Shown: positions 46,901 to 57,034, counted from the stretch's first letter. The stretch is 64,000 nucleotides of DNA from Epiperipatus broadwayi (GCA_028023455.1 JAQFVV010012446.1:3038001-3102000); one strand, 5' to 3'. Numbers and translations are program-made. The notes: generated from the sequence alone by a model not told the origin.

Positions 46901-47070
46901 TGAGCTAGTCATATTTTAATTATATCATATATCGAGAAGTGAGGGTACAATATATAAAGTATACCTCTATTTAAATAATCAGGTTAATGTAAGTTGTATA
47001 TAAAAGTTGATAATATACTTTGTGAAGAACATCCAAATACCTTGGGTTTTATTCTATTTTAAAAAATTAA
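43960..47070. other. Extended AT-rich non-coding (host intron)
   Basis: About 3 kb with hardly any shared repeats, unlike the rest of the window. No exon, RNA or transposon motif recognised. Confidence 0.45.
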
Positions 47071-47072
47071 TT

Positions 47073-47645
47073 AAGTAATATTTACCGATGCTGTAATCTC
47101 GAGATATGCGTGTAAAATGCGATAGTAGGGACCTCTACAGGTGTTTAACCACAAGCTTACGCTATGGAAGAAAAGAGGGGAACCCTTCTTTACTTCAACC
47201 TACTTTATATTTAAATAGGTGAAGCTGAAGCGGTTAGAGCTGCGAGCGTGAAGTTATTCAATACTTCACTGATTAAGTCCACATTTCTTATTACACATTA
47301 GTACTCGCGAAATCTTTCGATTTACAACAAGTCAATGGAAAGATTTTATAGTTAGAAATCTATTACAGTAATTTAAAGTTGTAATTATAAATTTGTTAAA
47401 CGCACATTGATTACGTAAGTAATATTTACCGAGGCTGTAACCTTGAGAATATGCATGTAAAATGCGATAGTAGGGACCTCTACAGGTGTTTAACCACAGG
47501 GGAACCCTTCTTTACTTCAACCTACTTTCTATTTAAATAGATGAAGCTGAAGCGGTTAGATCTGCGAGTGTGAAGCTATTCAATACTTCACTGGTTAAGT
47601 CTACATTTCTTATTACACATTAATACTCGCGAAATCTTTCGATTT
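47073..47645 (+). repeat. Two direct copies of family M, 344 bp apart
   Basis: Copy 1 (47073-47328) and copy 2 (47417-47645, with a deletion of about 25 bp) share aatgcgatagtagggacctc, aggggaacccttctttactt, gaagctgaagcggttaga and actcgcgaaatctttcgatt. The first part matches the foldback at 25592-25820. The cggttagagctgcgagcgtg stretch is tRNA-like but I cannot fold it into a full tRNA. Confidence 0.8.
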
Positions 47646-47649
47646 TAGT

Positions 47650-48950
47650 AAATTTTCAACTTTTATATACAACTTGCTCTGTTATAATTTCTTTAAAACA
47701 TTGTATGAAATATTCCTTATTTTTGATATTATTCCTTTTGCCATTTCAACTGTTAATTCATTTATTCCGCTTCATTTTCCATTTCTCTTTTTTGCCCATA
47801 GCTTCTGTAATTTCCCTCTACTTCTGTTGGCTAAATCTCTTTAGTTCTTGTTCCATTCCTATCTTTGCTTTCTTATCTCATATTCTTTCAAAATCTTAAA
47901 CATATTGTTCTTTCACTCTCTCCCTCTGTACTATCTCCATCAATTAACTTCAATTTCTTTCACTTTTAAATGCCTACATGTTTTTTTACTACCCTTTCTT
48001 TCAATACATTTTCTATTAATGATTCTATGAGTTTTCTTATTTCCAATTCTTTGAATATATATCTTTTGTTTTTGATTCTATCATTCTTCCCTTTTATATT
48101 CTTTATAAGACTACTTATTATTACTTGTATCTGATTATTGTAGTTCATTTCTTTTTTTAATAAACATCATTACTTCCACAAACATTATTCTGCAGACAAA
48201 CATATTACTGAGGCAGTTTATCAGAAACAAACATCATGTAGCATTAAGAATGATCACTTTTTTTTTTTTTAGAACTGATTATCTGACTAAGAGCAAATTC
48301 CAGACCATCTTCTCAGCTTAAGGAAATGCATTAGTAATATATAAACTATTAAAATTATAATTATAAATGTTTCTTTGTTCTTAATAGTCTCATAACCAGT
48401 TTTCTCTTTAAAGCTGTTAGTCATTTTTTACTATTCCTTTTAACATTTTCTTATTATTTCTCTATCTCTAAAAACATATCTAAATATACAGAAATTCTAT
48501 TAATTTTAACTACTCCATAAATAAATTTCTGCTACTAAATAAGTAACATTGAGAATATATAATTACATGACTAAAGAAATAATCTTCATACGCATATATT
48601 ATAATAATGTTTTACAAATCAGATTTTCTAAAAGTCAATTTAATAAGTTTATAAATTATATCCTCTTATGGTTTAATTAATAAATTTAATATGAGTGGGC
48701 ATTATTAATATAACTCAGAATTGCTTTAAGGAGAAGCCATTTTACTTGTACCTCATAACATATATTACTTTATCTTTCTTATTGCATTGCCAAATCTAAT
48801 AATTATTATTAGGTAATAATTATATAAGGAGGTATAAAAAGATAGATATATATAAGTTTTAAATAATGATTATAAAATAAAGTATATATATAATACATAA
48901 AATTATCTGTTCATGTATATTTGTATTCATGTACAATATTTGCATTGTAT
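47650..48950. other. AT-rich non-coding, weak minus-strand coding-like frames
   Basis: Minus-strand frames near 47700-48150 are Lys/Glu/Ile-rich and may be a LINE linker remnant (similar composition to 5.5-5.8 kb), but no motif is diagnostic. Confidence 0.3.
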
Positions 48951-49010
48951 TTGTTATAGTTCTGAAGAAGATTGCTGGGGCAATCGAAACCGTCAATAGT
49001 GGGTTATAAA
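48940..49010 (+). ncRNA. Hammerhead-like core, PLE type
   Basis: CTGAAGA (48962-48968), one A, GATTGC (48970-48975), loop, GCAATC (48980-48985), GAAAC (48986-48990). The helix of stem II is perfect. A short stem III (CC with GG) could place a GUU triplet at about 49002-49004, but stem I pairing is weak. The extra A beside stem II is shared with other PLE-associated copies in this window. Core kept, activity doubtful. Confidence 0.5.
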
Positions 49011-49224
49011 AAGCATTGCAAAAAAGAACATAGATGATATTAACATATATTATTTCTAGAAAGTATTAACATTCTTATAGTATATGCATACAAGGCATGA
49101 TAATTTATTTCCTGCCACATACTTTCATCAATGATGTAATTGAATTGAAATCACACAAATTCATGTTTAAACATGCTTGAACTAATGCATGCATTAATTT
49201 CAAACTGATAGAGGCAGATGTTAA

Positions 49225-50215
49225 TTAGCTTCTGGAAAAATAATAGACTGCACAAATTATACTGTTGATGCAGAAAAGGGCAATCAAAATTTTGAGTACC
49301 ATATTATCCTCAAATCTTACGTGAAAATCAGAAAAAGTGGTATAGCTGTTGGTAGTGGCATATGATGGTGGGTTGAGTAATATAAGTAAATCAAAGATGG
49401 GTGAGAAGATATGACAGATGAAGATAACAATGACTGATGTTATTATTAACAGAATGCAAAATGCAGTAAAATCTGGTAGATGATTAAGTCGGAATTCAAT
49501 AGTTAAAAAGGTGCAGATTAATTGAGAAATGATTGGGACAAGAAAGATTTCTCCGTAGTTTGTGCCATGAAATAAAAGCATTACTGGCTTGAAGTTTAAT
49601 CTTTTCTTCAAATACATACTAGTTTCCAGGAATAATTACAGATGATGAAACTGAGTGTTTCCAATTCCATCACAAATCATCTGAGAATGCAACGGGAATT
49701 TCAAATTCATTGGTCCTAAAAAAAGCATGACTGTCATGCTCCCAATTTAAGACTATGCTGATTGTTTCTTTGACCACAGGAATTTATAGAACAGGAATAA
49801 ACAGTCAATCAACAATGCTATTTAGAGGTGTTGAAGAGATTACAAGATTCTAAGAAAACGATCTGAATTGTAGTCTGAAAAATGGATCACTTATCATGGC
49901 ACCAAGCCAAATGGCATTCATAGTAAAATACTTTCTGGCAAAAAAACAATTACCCAATTAGATCATCCTATCTATCCACCTGACTTAGATCCCTATAATT
50001 TCTTGTTAGTTCCAAAATTACAAACTATATTAAAGAACAGAGATTTTGTAATATAACTGCTATCCAACAAAATGTAAAATATAATAGTTGTTTATTTCAA
50101 TCTTATTTTGATTGATTATTTATTGAAATAGATACTCAACAGTATTATAGAAAATAAATTCCAAGCTCACTTCCAAAAATGGGAACTTGAAAGTGATAGT
50201 ATAAACTAGTGTTTA
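49225..50215 (+). pseudogene. mariner-like transposase, decayed
   Basis: Plus-strand fragments follow mariner order. N-terminal HTH part: MIGTRKISP and FVP (usual LGMRKVSAKWVP). Catalytic core: ITDDETECFQFHHKSSE (usual TGDESWVYxYDPE; the first Asp falls at this block) and SQFKTMLIVSLTTGIYRTG. Last block: YPPDLDPYNFLLVPKLQTIL (usual YSPDLAPCDFFLFPKLK), which holds the third catalytic Asp of the D,D34D triad. Stops and frameshifts are frequent. Terminal inverted repeats were not identified. The minus-strand 130-codon frame at 49225-49617 is a shadow. Confidence 0.7.
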
Positions 50216-51330
50216 CCCCATTAATGTATAAAAACAAATAAAGTTGCATAAGTGTATATGTATTTAATAAGTCAGAAATAGAAAAACTGAAAGCACTCTA
50301 GAAAAATTAGTTATGCATAATAACAAAGATTATGCTAATATGAAAATTATATCTAGTATGCTAGTTTGCAAAGAAAGAAACGTGAGAATCAATTATGCAA
50401 ATTAGAAAAGTAAAAGAAAACTGTGGAAACAGTATTGATGTGTGTGTCATAGTGGAGCATACATCAGAAATGCACAAAATAATATGTAATCAAGGGTGCA
50501 TTAGAATGCAGAGTTATTAGTTCCAAGTACAATTGCAGATAAACATATATAGCATTATACTTCAATATTATGAAATTTGCATCTATACACTACTGCAAAG
50601 AATTGTACAAGTTAGTTACCATAGTAGGAGAATACAAAAAGATTCCCGAACAACAAGCAATATGCTAATTGGTGTTACTAATGTTTACTAATATCTTATA
50701 CAGTCAATTCAGAGCAAATAAACTCTTTTGTTAAGTTTAACTTGATATGTGTATTTCTTTTCTTAATTGTTACTAATGTATATACAGCCAGCTTAGCTCA
50801 ATCATGCCTCTGTACACTCAAATACATTCCAGGAATTAAATTGTCATATCTTGTATGAAGATTATTTTCCAGTAAAATGATTTAATTTTATTACTATTAT
50901 TTTAATGTTGATGGCAATATTCATTTTGCTTTTTCTTTTTTTTTTTTTGTTCTCTTTTGTATATACACACACAAAAAACCAGGAAGTTTATTAATGAAAC
51001 CTAGATGCATGGTTAAACTAATTATTTAAGCGCATTTAAAGGACTACATTAACTCTTAGCCAGGCTGGATGAATAATAAAATATTATGTATTTCAGATTA
51101 TCATATGTAAGCTTAGCTCGAGCTTTTAATTCAATGACTTAATAACCAGTTATAATAAAATATAACATAACATTATGTGTAACATTTAATAATTTAATTG
51201 ATTATAGTGATCTGACAATTCTATACTTTGCTACTCTATTAGCTTAAATAGTAATTAATATAAAAACTAAGGTAAGAATTAGAATCCCCACTGTATAAAA
51301 ATACTTCCGAAATTAAAATAGTTTTATGCC
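50216..51330. other. Non-coding, no feature seen
   Basis: Nothing recognised. Confidence 0.45.
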
Positions 51331-51343
51331 ACCTACTTTAAAT
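51331..51343 (+). repeat. 13-bp target-site duplication, left (ACCTACTTTAAAT)
   Basis: Identical to 51733-51745 on the other side of the F1 element. Confidence 0.9.
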
Positions 51344-51491
51344 CATCACATGATCATCATTTCTTATGCTTGCTCATAACGATTATTAAAACAGGCATAA
51401 CTCTCCATACAGTAATGTCACTCAGTGCAAGCCAAAGTAATCAATAGATGCCAGAAGGCTTGTGCATAAAATCCCCACTTAGTGCCTACTC

Positions 51492-51550
51492 ATCCAATAT
51501 CCCCAGACTAGTTTCTGGCTTGTGGCCTTCGTCAGTGAGGAGACTTGGAT
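51492..51550 (-). ncRNA. Type I hammerhead ribozyme, intact core, minus strand
   Basis: Minus reading: outer stem ATCCAA (complement of 51545-51550) with TTGGAT (complement of 51492-51497); inner stem CTCCTCA with TGGGGA; core CTGACGA (complement of 51529-51535); stem II GGC-CACAA-GCC; GAAA (complement of 51512-51515); CTAGTC (complement of 51506-51511). Both parts of stem I and stem II pair fully apart from one G-U. This is the cleanest ribozyme in the window. Predicted cut between 51506 and 51505. Confidence 0.85.
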
Positions 51551-51569
51551 CTGAGAGCACTGCATCTAG

Positions 51570-51628
51570 ATTCAAGGCTCCTCACTGATGAAAGCCAAAA
51601 GCCAGAAACTAGTCTGGGGATATTGGAT
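51570..51628 (+). ncRNA. Type I hammerhead ribozyme, intact core, weaker stem II, plus strand
   Basis: CTGATGA 51585-51591; GAAA 51605-51608; CTAGTC 51609-51614; stem I CTCCTCA/TGGGGA and outer ATTCAA/TTGGAT (one G-U). Stem II has AGC instead of GGC opposite GCC, so it loses a pair and may fold less well. Invariant core residues are kept. Confidence 0.75.
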
Positions 51629-51732
51629 GAGTAGGCACTAGATAGGGATTTTATGCACAAGCCTTCTGGCATCTGTTGATTACTCTGGCTTGCACTGAGT
51701 AGCACTACTGTATGGAGAGTTTTGCCTGTTTA

Positions 51733-51745
51733 ACCTACTTTAAAT
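51733..51745 (+). repeat. 13-bp target-site duplication, right
   Basis: ACCTACTTTAAAT, see 51331-51343. Confidence 0.9.
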
Positions 51746-52560
51746 ACAAAAAATATGATAAAAAAGCAAATTTGTAAAATAAGTAGCCTTTATATTAAGT
51801 TGACAATTTGATTGCGTAAAAATTAAACATGGGCTGCATCCTTCTAAATTGAATGATCTTAAAAACTGACGTTTCCAATGTCAAACAATTTAAAAAATGT
51901 CTTTAAGATGTCAGAGTAAATTTAATAAAAGTATCTGATGATATGAGATATCTGAAGTAGAATGGGCTGACCAATATATCAGCAATAAATATATATACTA
52001 CTCTTTGATTCATCTGCACTTACAACTTTGACAGCAACCATTTCCAATAAATACATTAACGATTACTGCTAATCATGTATTAAACTAGAGATTATCACAT
52101 ACCAGATATACGCCTCAGTTAAAGATTAATATATTTACTTTTTAACTAATATGTAAAAGTACGGAATAATTCAACATCATTTCTCTTTTTCCAAGTGTAA
52201 TATTTTTTTAAATGTATTTATAACTTCACTCTATCTCAAATTCTTGAAACACATAACTAAAAACATCTGAATAAAACAAAAACAAATGGCCCCTAAGATG
52301 CATTTCATACTAAACTAGCACTTTACAATTAGCATAGCTCACAATCTTTTACAAGTATGTCATCATTGTTCAATATTCATCAATACCAAATTATTATACT
52401 TTGAATTACAAATGGCTAATTTTTTGCACTCACAACTTCGATATATATATTGAAATAGACACATTGCTTCACATGTATAGTTTGAAGTCTCCGTCCCCAT
52501 CCCCCCAGTTTAAAAAACTGTTGAGATTAAAATAAAAAGCTGACGCCGTTTTCAATGAAT
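51746..52560. other. Non-coding, no feature seen
   Basis: No recognisable motif. Confidence 0.45.
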
Positions 52561-52659
52561 AACTTGACATGGATAAGTAGGGTCTGTGGTGAGATGGAAC
52601 TCTAGTGGCACCGTATGGGAAACCAAATACATAAATTTCTACATGTTTCCAGTCTCTAT

Positions 52660-52770
52660 GGTGCTACATCCTCTGATGAGCAGGAAATATTATTGTAGGT
52701 GTGGTGACATCACCATTGGGGAATGCCAATCGATAGTTCCTACCTGCAATATGCTCATCAGGAATTAAAA
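52660..52770. repeat. Short inverted repeat containing CTGATGAG
   Basis: cctctgatgagcaggaaat at the left and aatatgctcatcagg at the right are inverted. CTGATGAGCAGGAAAT looks like a hammerhead core with almost no stem II, so I do not call a ribozyme. Confidence 0.45.
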
Positions 52771-52807
52771 TCAACCAAGAGAGGGGTTGGTAGGCCCATC
52801 AGGTTAA

Positions 52808-53056
52808 AATATATATATGAAATATTGTTGCAGGCAACTATTCTTCACATGTGCTCTATAAAATAGGCACACTCTCCTGTCAATAAATGTTTTAAAAGTA
52901 TAGGTGGTCCGCCTCCGTTTAGAGCTTATTTTTGAAATAAACCAATATTTATTGACTGTGCTTGAATTTAGTTTGATTTTATTGCGAGAGGGTTTTTATT
53001 TTATAGCACATGTGAAGAGCAGTTTCCTTCCACAATATTTCATATGTATAAATCAT
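52808..53056. repeat. Foldback repeat of about 240 bp
   Basis: tatatatgaaatattgt with cttcacatgtgctctataaa at the left recur inverted at the right (ttttatagcacatgtgaag, then acaatatttcatatgta). The inner aataaatgtt/aatatttatt also pairs. Confidence 0.75.
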
Positions 53057-53284
53057 TATATTATCAATTATTATACACACACACATATATATAACTAATA
53101 TTTTTTTATGTTCATTTTACTTCAATAAATCCAAATAAGTTGTCATTTATAATCACTACCTGGGTTATATGTCATTTTTATATCACAATTAAAAATCATA
53201 TAAAAACATTGACAAATTATTCCTTTAGTGTGCAACACTCAAATAAATGTGAAATATGTTAGTTACGAAAATGGTCAAATTTAC

Positions 53285-53362
53285 CTTCATGATTTGATTT
53301 TCAGCTGCTTGTCTGGCTACAACTTCTGTTTCTAATCGCTGTCTACAACCTAACAGTTCAGT
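53285..53362 (-). CDS. Host gene, coding exon (coiled coil)
   Basis: A 78-nt exon, phase 0 on both sides: acceptor tttattttttatag before 53362, donor AAG then gtaaat after 53285. It encodes TELLGCRQRLETEVVARQAA followed by ENQIMK, an amphipathic, charged helix typical of coiled coils. Joined to the exon at 39951-40102 the heptad pattern continues (ENQIMK then LTLENNHLRQQ). No stop in the coding frame. Intron to the next exon is about 13 kb and full of repeats. Earlier exons were not found in the window and presumably lie beyond 64000. Confidence 0.68.
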
Positions 53363-53745
53363 CTATAAAAAATAAATACATACTTGATTCAATTTTGTAA
53401 ACAATATTTTTTTGCATTTTTAATTTTAATAATATATATTTTAATCATATTTAATGTTAGAAAAGAATTTCTTAAAAATTCCATCCCTATCCAAAGATAG
53501 AATGAGTTTTCTGTGTAATAGAATGCTTTGATGTGCAGTAAAAAATGTGGATAGATAATTTCTTCGGCATAAAAAAATCCTATCATTTTATCTGTCACAT
53601 TTTTTTCTAATGAACTAGTTTAAAAAATCACTGGGAGGAGGATTAAACAGTTTAAATAAGCTTTCATAAATAAATAGATATATATGTTAATGAAAATTAT
53701 ATAAACTTAATTTAACATCAATCACTTATTTAAAAGAATTAATGA

Positions 53746-54150
53746 TTTTGATATATATATATATTTGTATTTTTATATTGGACTATTTCCATCATCTAAT
53801 ATGTGTATTGAATGTCTTTAGAAAAATTTAACTTTATTTAAATATTCCAAATACATTCAATTGTTAGTAATAGCATATATTCTCCCCTCTTCTTCAGATG
53901 TTGTTGGCCTGAATGGTCAGGCCAGCAACACCTGAAGAAGAGGTGAGAATAATACCTCTCAAAACGTTGTGCATATACTAACCTGTTTGCTGTGCTATTA
54001 CTAAAAGTTGAATGTATCTGGAATATTTAAATAAAGTTAAATTTTCTAAAGATATTCCATACACATATTAGACGATGGAAATAGTCCAATATAAAAATAC
54101 AGCTAGAACACTATCATCACAAACCATCAGGAAAACACCAATATATATAT
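53746..54150. mobile_element. Foldback S2 element with hammerhead-like core, between (TA)n tracts
   Basis: Left arm: tattggactatttccatcat, ttcaattgttagtaatagca, ctcttcttcagatgttgttg. Right arm is the inverse: cagcaacacctgaagaagag, gctattactaaaagttgaat, gatggaaatagtccaatata. The junction is aatggtcaggccag. In the right arm CTGAAGA (53932-53938), stem GAGGT/ACCTC (53940-53944/53954-53958) and TCAAAAC (53959-53965) equal the PLE-type hammerhead core with GAAA changed to AAAA, as expected from CpG decay. (TA)n flanks both sides, and a full PLE follows directly. Confidence 0.75.
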
Positions 54151-54246
54151 ATAAACATTACAAGCATAAAGCTAAACTAGTCAATACAAAATCAAAACTA
54201 CCCCAAATCTAAAATTAAACCAGACCAGCATAAAAATAATATTAAA

Positions 54247-54292
54247 ACACAACCTAAGGTTTCACTGCTACAAGCAGACTTCTCAAGTGTAA
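54247..54292 (-). ncRNA. Hammerhead-like fold in PLE A 3' region
   Basis: Minus reading: ACAC, TTGAGAA, then GTCTGC-TTGTA-GCAG, TGAAACC, TTA, GGTT, GTGT. ACAC/GTGT can form stem I, CTGC/GCAG stem II and CC/GG stem III with GUU as cleavage triplet. The core is TTGAGAA rather than CTGANGA (two changed positions), so catalysis is uncertain. The same block is kept in all four PLE end copies (also 57135-57178, 58040-58083, 60942-60985). Confidence 0.5.
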
Positions 54293-54296
54293 AGAA

Positions 54297-56726
54297 CTAC
54301 AAAAAAAAACCACACATTATATATACTATTAAAAAACTACCCACAAATCCATTCACTTCCCATCCACCCTTAATATTAAAAGAACTCTTAAATAAGTTAA
54401 TTGCTTCAGAATAATAAATTTTCAATAATAAAGACTCTTTAATTCTTCTTTTGATTTCATTTCTCTCAAAGAAGACAACCTTAGCTTCATCAAAATCAAT
54501 AGTGTGGCCTGTATCTTTTTCATGGACATACAAAGCAGAACTAAGATATCTATTTTTAACTCTACTTTTATGAACCTTTATTCTTTCATTTAAACTCAAA
54601 CTACTCTGACCTATGTAAACCTTCTTACAAAATAAACAAGGAATAAAATATACCACACCAGGAATAGTCTTTCTATCAAAAACTTCTTTTGTATTATTTA
54701 ATAAATTATTCAATGTAACACCCCTTTTCCAAGCAATTTTCTTATTTCCAAACAATTTACTATTTCTACACACAATTTTATAAGAAGACAATTTAAATGG
54801 CAAAGAAATAAAATCATATTTTTCTTTAACCTTTACATCCTTACAAATATTACTATTAAATAAAATACTTTTAACAAATTTATCAGAGTATCCAACACTC
54901 AAATAATCTTTATAAAATTGATATTTCTGAAACAAAGCTACCCCACTAGAATTATTTAATTTAATATTCCTATGACAATAATTCCTTAAAGCAGCTACTT
55001 TATGAGATACAGACTGATAGCTATCAGGTTTAATTATAGATCTTAATTCTTTACTTTTAACTAAATGACTGCACAATAAACAATTAGTTTCTATATTTCT
55101 AATCACCAAAAGATCTAAAAATTTTAACTTACCAAAATCTAACCCCCCTCCTTCTAACACAAATTTTATAGAAGGATCAAAACAATTAAACTCATTTACA
55201 AATTCCTTCAATTTATCATTCTCAACTACAAATAAACAATCATCAACATATCTGACAAATAATTTTACATATAAACAATTCTTTTTAATAATAATTTCCT
55301 CTTCCATAAAACTAATATAAACTGAACATACTAAAGGAGAAATAATATAACCTATTATCCACCCTTCCTTAATCTTATAAAAATTACCTCTATAAGTAAA
55401 ATACATAGAATCTTCCAATAACAAAAGCAAATCTTTAATTACCTTAATTTTATTTTTTGATAAAGAACTTTTCTTAATCAATACAGACAAAAGAACATCA
55501 ATACTGCTTAACCTATTAACAGACTGATACATATTTTCAATATCTAAACTTCCAAATACCCAATTACTTTCCATTTTAAAATTATTAATCTTATCAAAAG
55601 CCTCAAAAGAAGAAGAAACTGTGTACTGACCAAAATCAACAAATTGTTTTAAAAAATTATTCAAGAATCTAGAAATACCCTCTACAACACTACCTGTAAA
55701 ATCAAAAATAAATCTTAAAGGAAAACCATCTTTATGAGTTTTAATATTCACAAACATCTTAGCTGATGTAAAATCATTAGGATAGCATTTTAAATAATCT
55801 ACTCTATTAAAAATTTTTAAATTAACCATTTTCTTCATAATATCTATCAATTTTCTTTTAATCAAATTACCTGGATTTTTATCTAACAACATATATTTAC
55901 CATTATTTAATTCTCTATCCATTTTCTCTTTGAAATCATCTCCTTTCATAATAACAAACCTACCAGCTTTGTCTTCACGAGAAATGATTACATCATTAGC
56001 AATTAACCTATTTTTAAGATGTTTAATCTCAGCAGGATTAATAACAAATTTTTCTTTCCTTTTTAAACTTTTATTCAAAATCGATTGAATACCAACTTTC
56101 TGCTCATCACTCAAATTACTAGATTCAATAGACGAAATTGTATCAAAAACTATATTTTTTGAATGAAATGGAACAAAATTAGGGCCTTTACCAAGAATAT
56201 CTAATTCTCTATCATTTAACTTCAAATCCGAAAGATTAACAACTCTATCCTCAGAAACCTTATTCTCATACCCTTTATCACTACAATAAACTTTATTAAC
56301 TTTCCCAAACAACCACTTTAATTTTCTTTCATATTTTTTACAATAGAAATTTGACCTATTCTGTCTAAATTGTCTCATAAAAAAATTCAAAATTGAATAA
56401 TTAAAATCTTGCCTCCTTTCTAAATAATATCTATTCCTTTTATATAGATAAATAAATTTATAAAACCTTACAAAAGTATCTTTTAAAAAACTATTCAATA
56501 TATATGTTTGTAACTTAAAAACTAAATTTTTATTTTGAAGCAACTTTTTATTTCTACTAAAATTAATAACACAGCACCTAGGAAAAACACTAAATTCCCT
56601 ACATTTTTTAAGAAAATAAATCTGCCATCGTAAAGACTCTATCCTATCACTCAATTTAGACAAATTTTTAATCCTTCTAATATCATTAAATGGAAAATTA
56701 TTAAAAATTAAACTCCACAAACCCAT
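54297..56726 (-). CDS. PLE A reverse transcriptase with GIY-YIG endonuclease (809 codons)
   Basis: Start chosen at the ATG for MGLWSL, as in copy D; an in-frame upstream extension reads the leader. RT motifs: REDKAGRFVIMKGDDF, MFVNIKTHKDGFPLRF, VFGSLDIENMYQSV (first catalytic Asp), GWIIGYIISPLVCSVYISF, and FVRYVDDCLFVV (catalytic DD); then KFLDLLVIR and YQSVSHKVAALRNYC (thumb). C-terminal GIY-YIG: VVYFIPCLFCKKVYIGQSS, LNERIKVHK (catalytic Arg), HEKDTGHTIDF and KRRIKESLLLK (Glu). One extra T near the end shifts the stop, replacing the terminal GSF stop by about 12 extra residues. It differs from copy D by only about three residues elsewhere. Confidence 0.92.
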   Translation of the reverse strand: MGLWSLIFNNFPFNDIRRIKNLSKLSDRIESLRWQIYFLKKCREFSVFPRCCVINFSRNKKLLQNKNLVFKLQTYILNSFLKDTFVRFYKFIYLYKRNRYYLERRQDFNYSILNFFMRQFRQNRSNFYCKKYERKLKWLFGKVNKVYCSDKGYENKVSEDRVVNLSDLKLNDRELDILGKGPNFVPFHSKNIVFDTISSIESSNLSDEQKVGIQSILNKSLKRKEKFVINPAEIKHLKNRLIANDVIISREDKAGRFVIMKGDDFKEKMDRELNNGKYMLLDKNPGNLIKRKLIDIMKKMVNLKIFNRVDYLKCYPNDFTSAKMFVNIKTHKDGFPLRFIFDFTGSVVEGISRFLNNFLKQFVDFGQYTVSSSFEAFDKINNFKMESNWVFGSLDIENMYQSVNRLSSIDVLLSVLIKKSSLSKNKIKVIKDLLLLLEDSMYFTYRGNFYKIKEGWIIGYIISPLVCSVYISFMEEEIIIKKNCLYVKLFVRYVDDCLFVVENDKLKEFVNEFNCFDPSIKFVLEGGGLDFGKLKFLDLLVIRNIETNCLLCSHLVKSKELRSIIKPDSYQSVSHKVAALRNYCHRNIKLNNSSGVALFQKYQFYKDYLSVGYSDKFVKSILFNSNICKDVKVKEKYDFISLPFKLSSYKIVCRNSKLFGNKKIAWKRGVTLNNLLNNTKEVFDRKTIPGVVYFIPCLFCKKVYIGQSSLSLNERIKVHKSRVKNRYLSSALYVHEKDTGHTIDFDEAKVVFFERNEIKRRIKESLLLKIYYSEAINLFKSSFNIKGGWEVNGFVGSFLIVYIMCGFFL

Positions 56727-57034
56727 ACTAAAACCCAAATTACCAATACCCTTATAAATTAAAACCCAATAAAAACATACACACACTTCTATATATATAT
56801 AACTAAATAAACACAAATATACTCTTTCAACCCAAACTCAAACAACAAACATAATATACATAAATGACATTCAAATATACCAATAATTAAAAAAAAAACA
56901 AAAATAAATATATCAATAATAAAATGTCAATAATAAATATCAATAATAAAATATCAATAATAATAATAATAAAAAAAAAAAAAATCTTTACACTACATCA
57001 GCAAAACTACTCTTAAACGCAAAAAACTCATTAA

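Larger units (their letters stand above)
51344..51732. mobile_element. F1 ribozyme element, best-preserved foldback copy (389 bp)
   Basis: It starts with the terminus catcacatgatcatcatttc, then a palindrome from about 51387 to 51732 whose arms (aactctccatacagtaatgt; inverse tactgtatggagagttttgc) are nearly perfect inverted copies. Each arm holds a hammerhead core, on opposite strands, so each transcript strand contains one. Thirteen-base direct repeats flank it. There is no ORF and no clear Pol III head. Long, variable-length duplications (13 bp here, 17 bp at 22 kb) fit target-primed reverse transcription by a LINE or PLE enzyme. Confidence 0.88.

Noticed and set aside
47060-47645. CRISPR-like or satellite array
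   Set aside because: Only two long direct copies without short regular spacers; a dispersed repeat with a copy at 25.6 kb.
49225-49617. Minus-strand frame of 130 codons resembling a membrane protein
   Set aside because: Hydrophobicity comes from reading the complement of a decayed mariner transposase.
52660-52700. CTGATGAGCAGGAAAT as a hammerhead core
   Set aside because: There is no room for a stem II, and no stem I or III pairing or cleavage triplet could be found.
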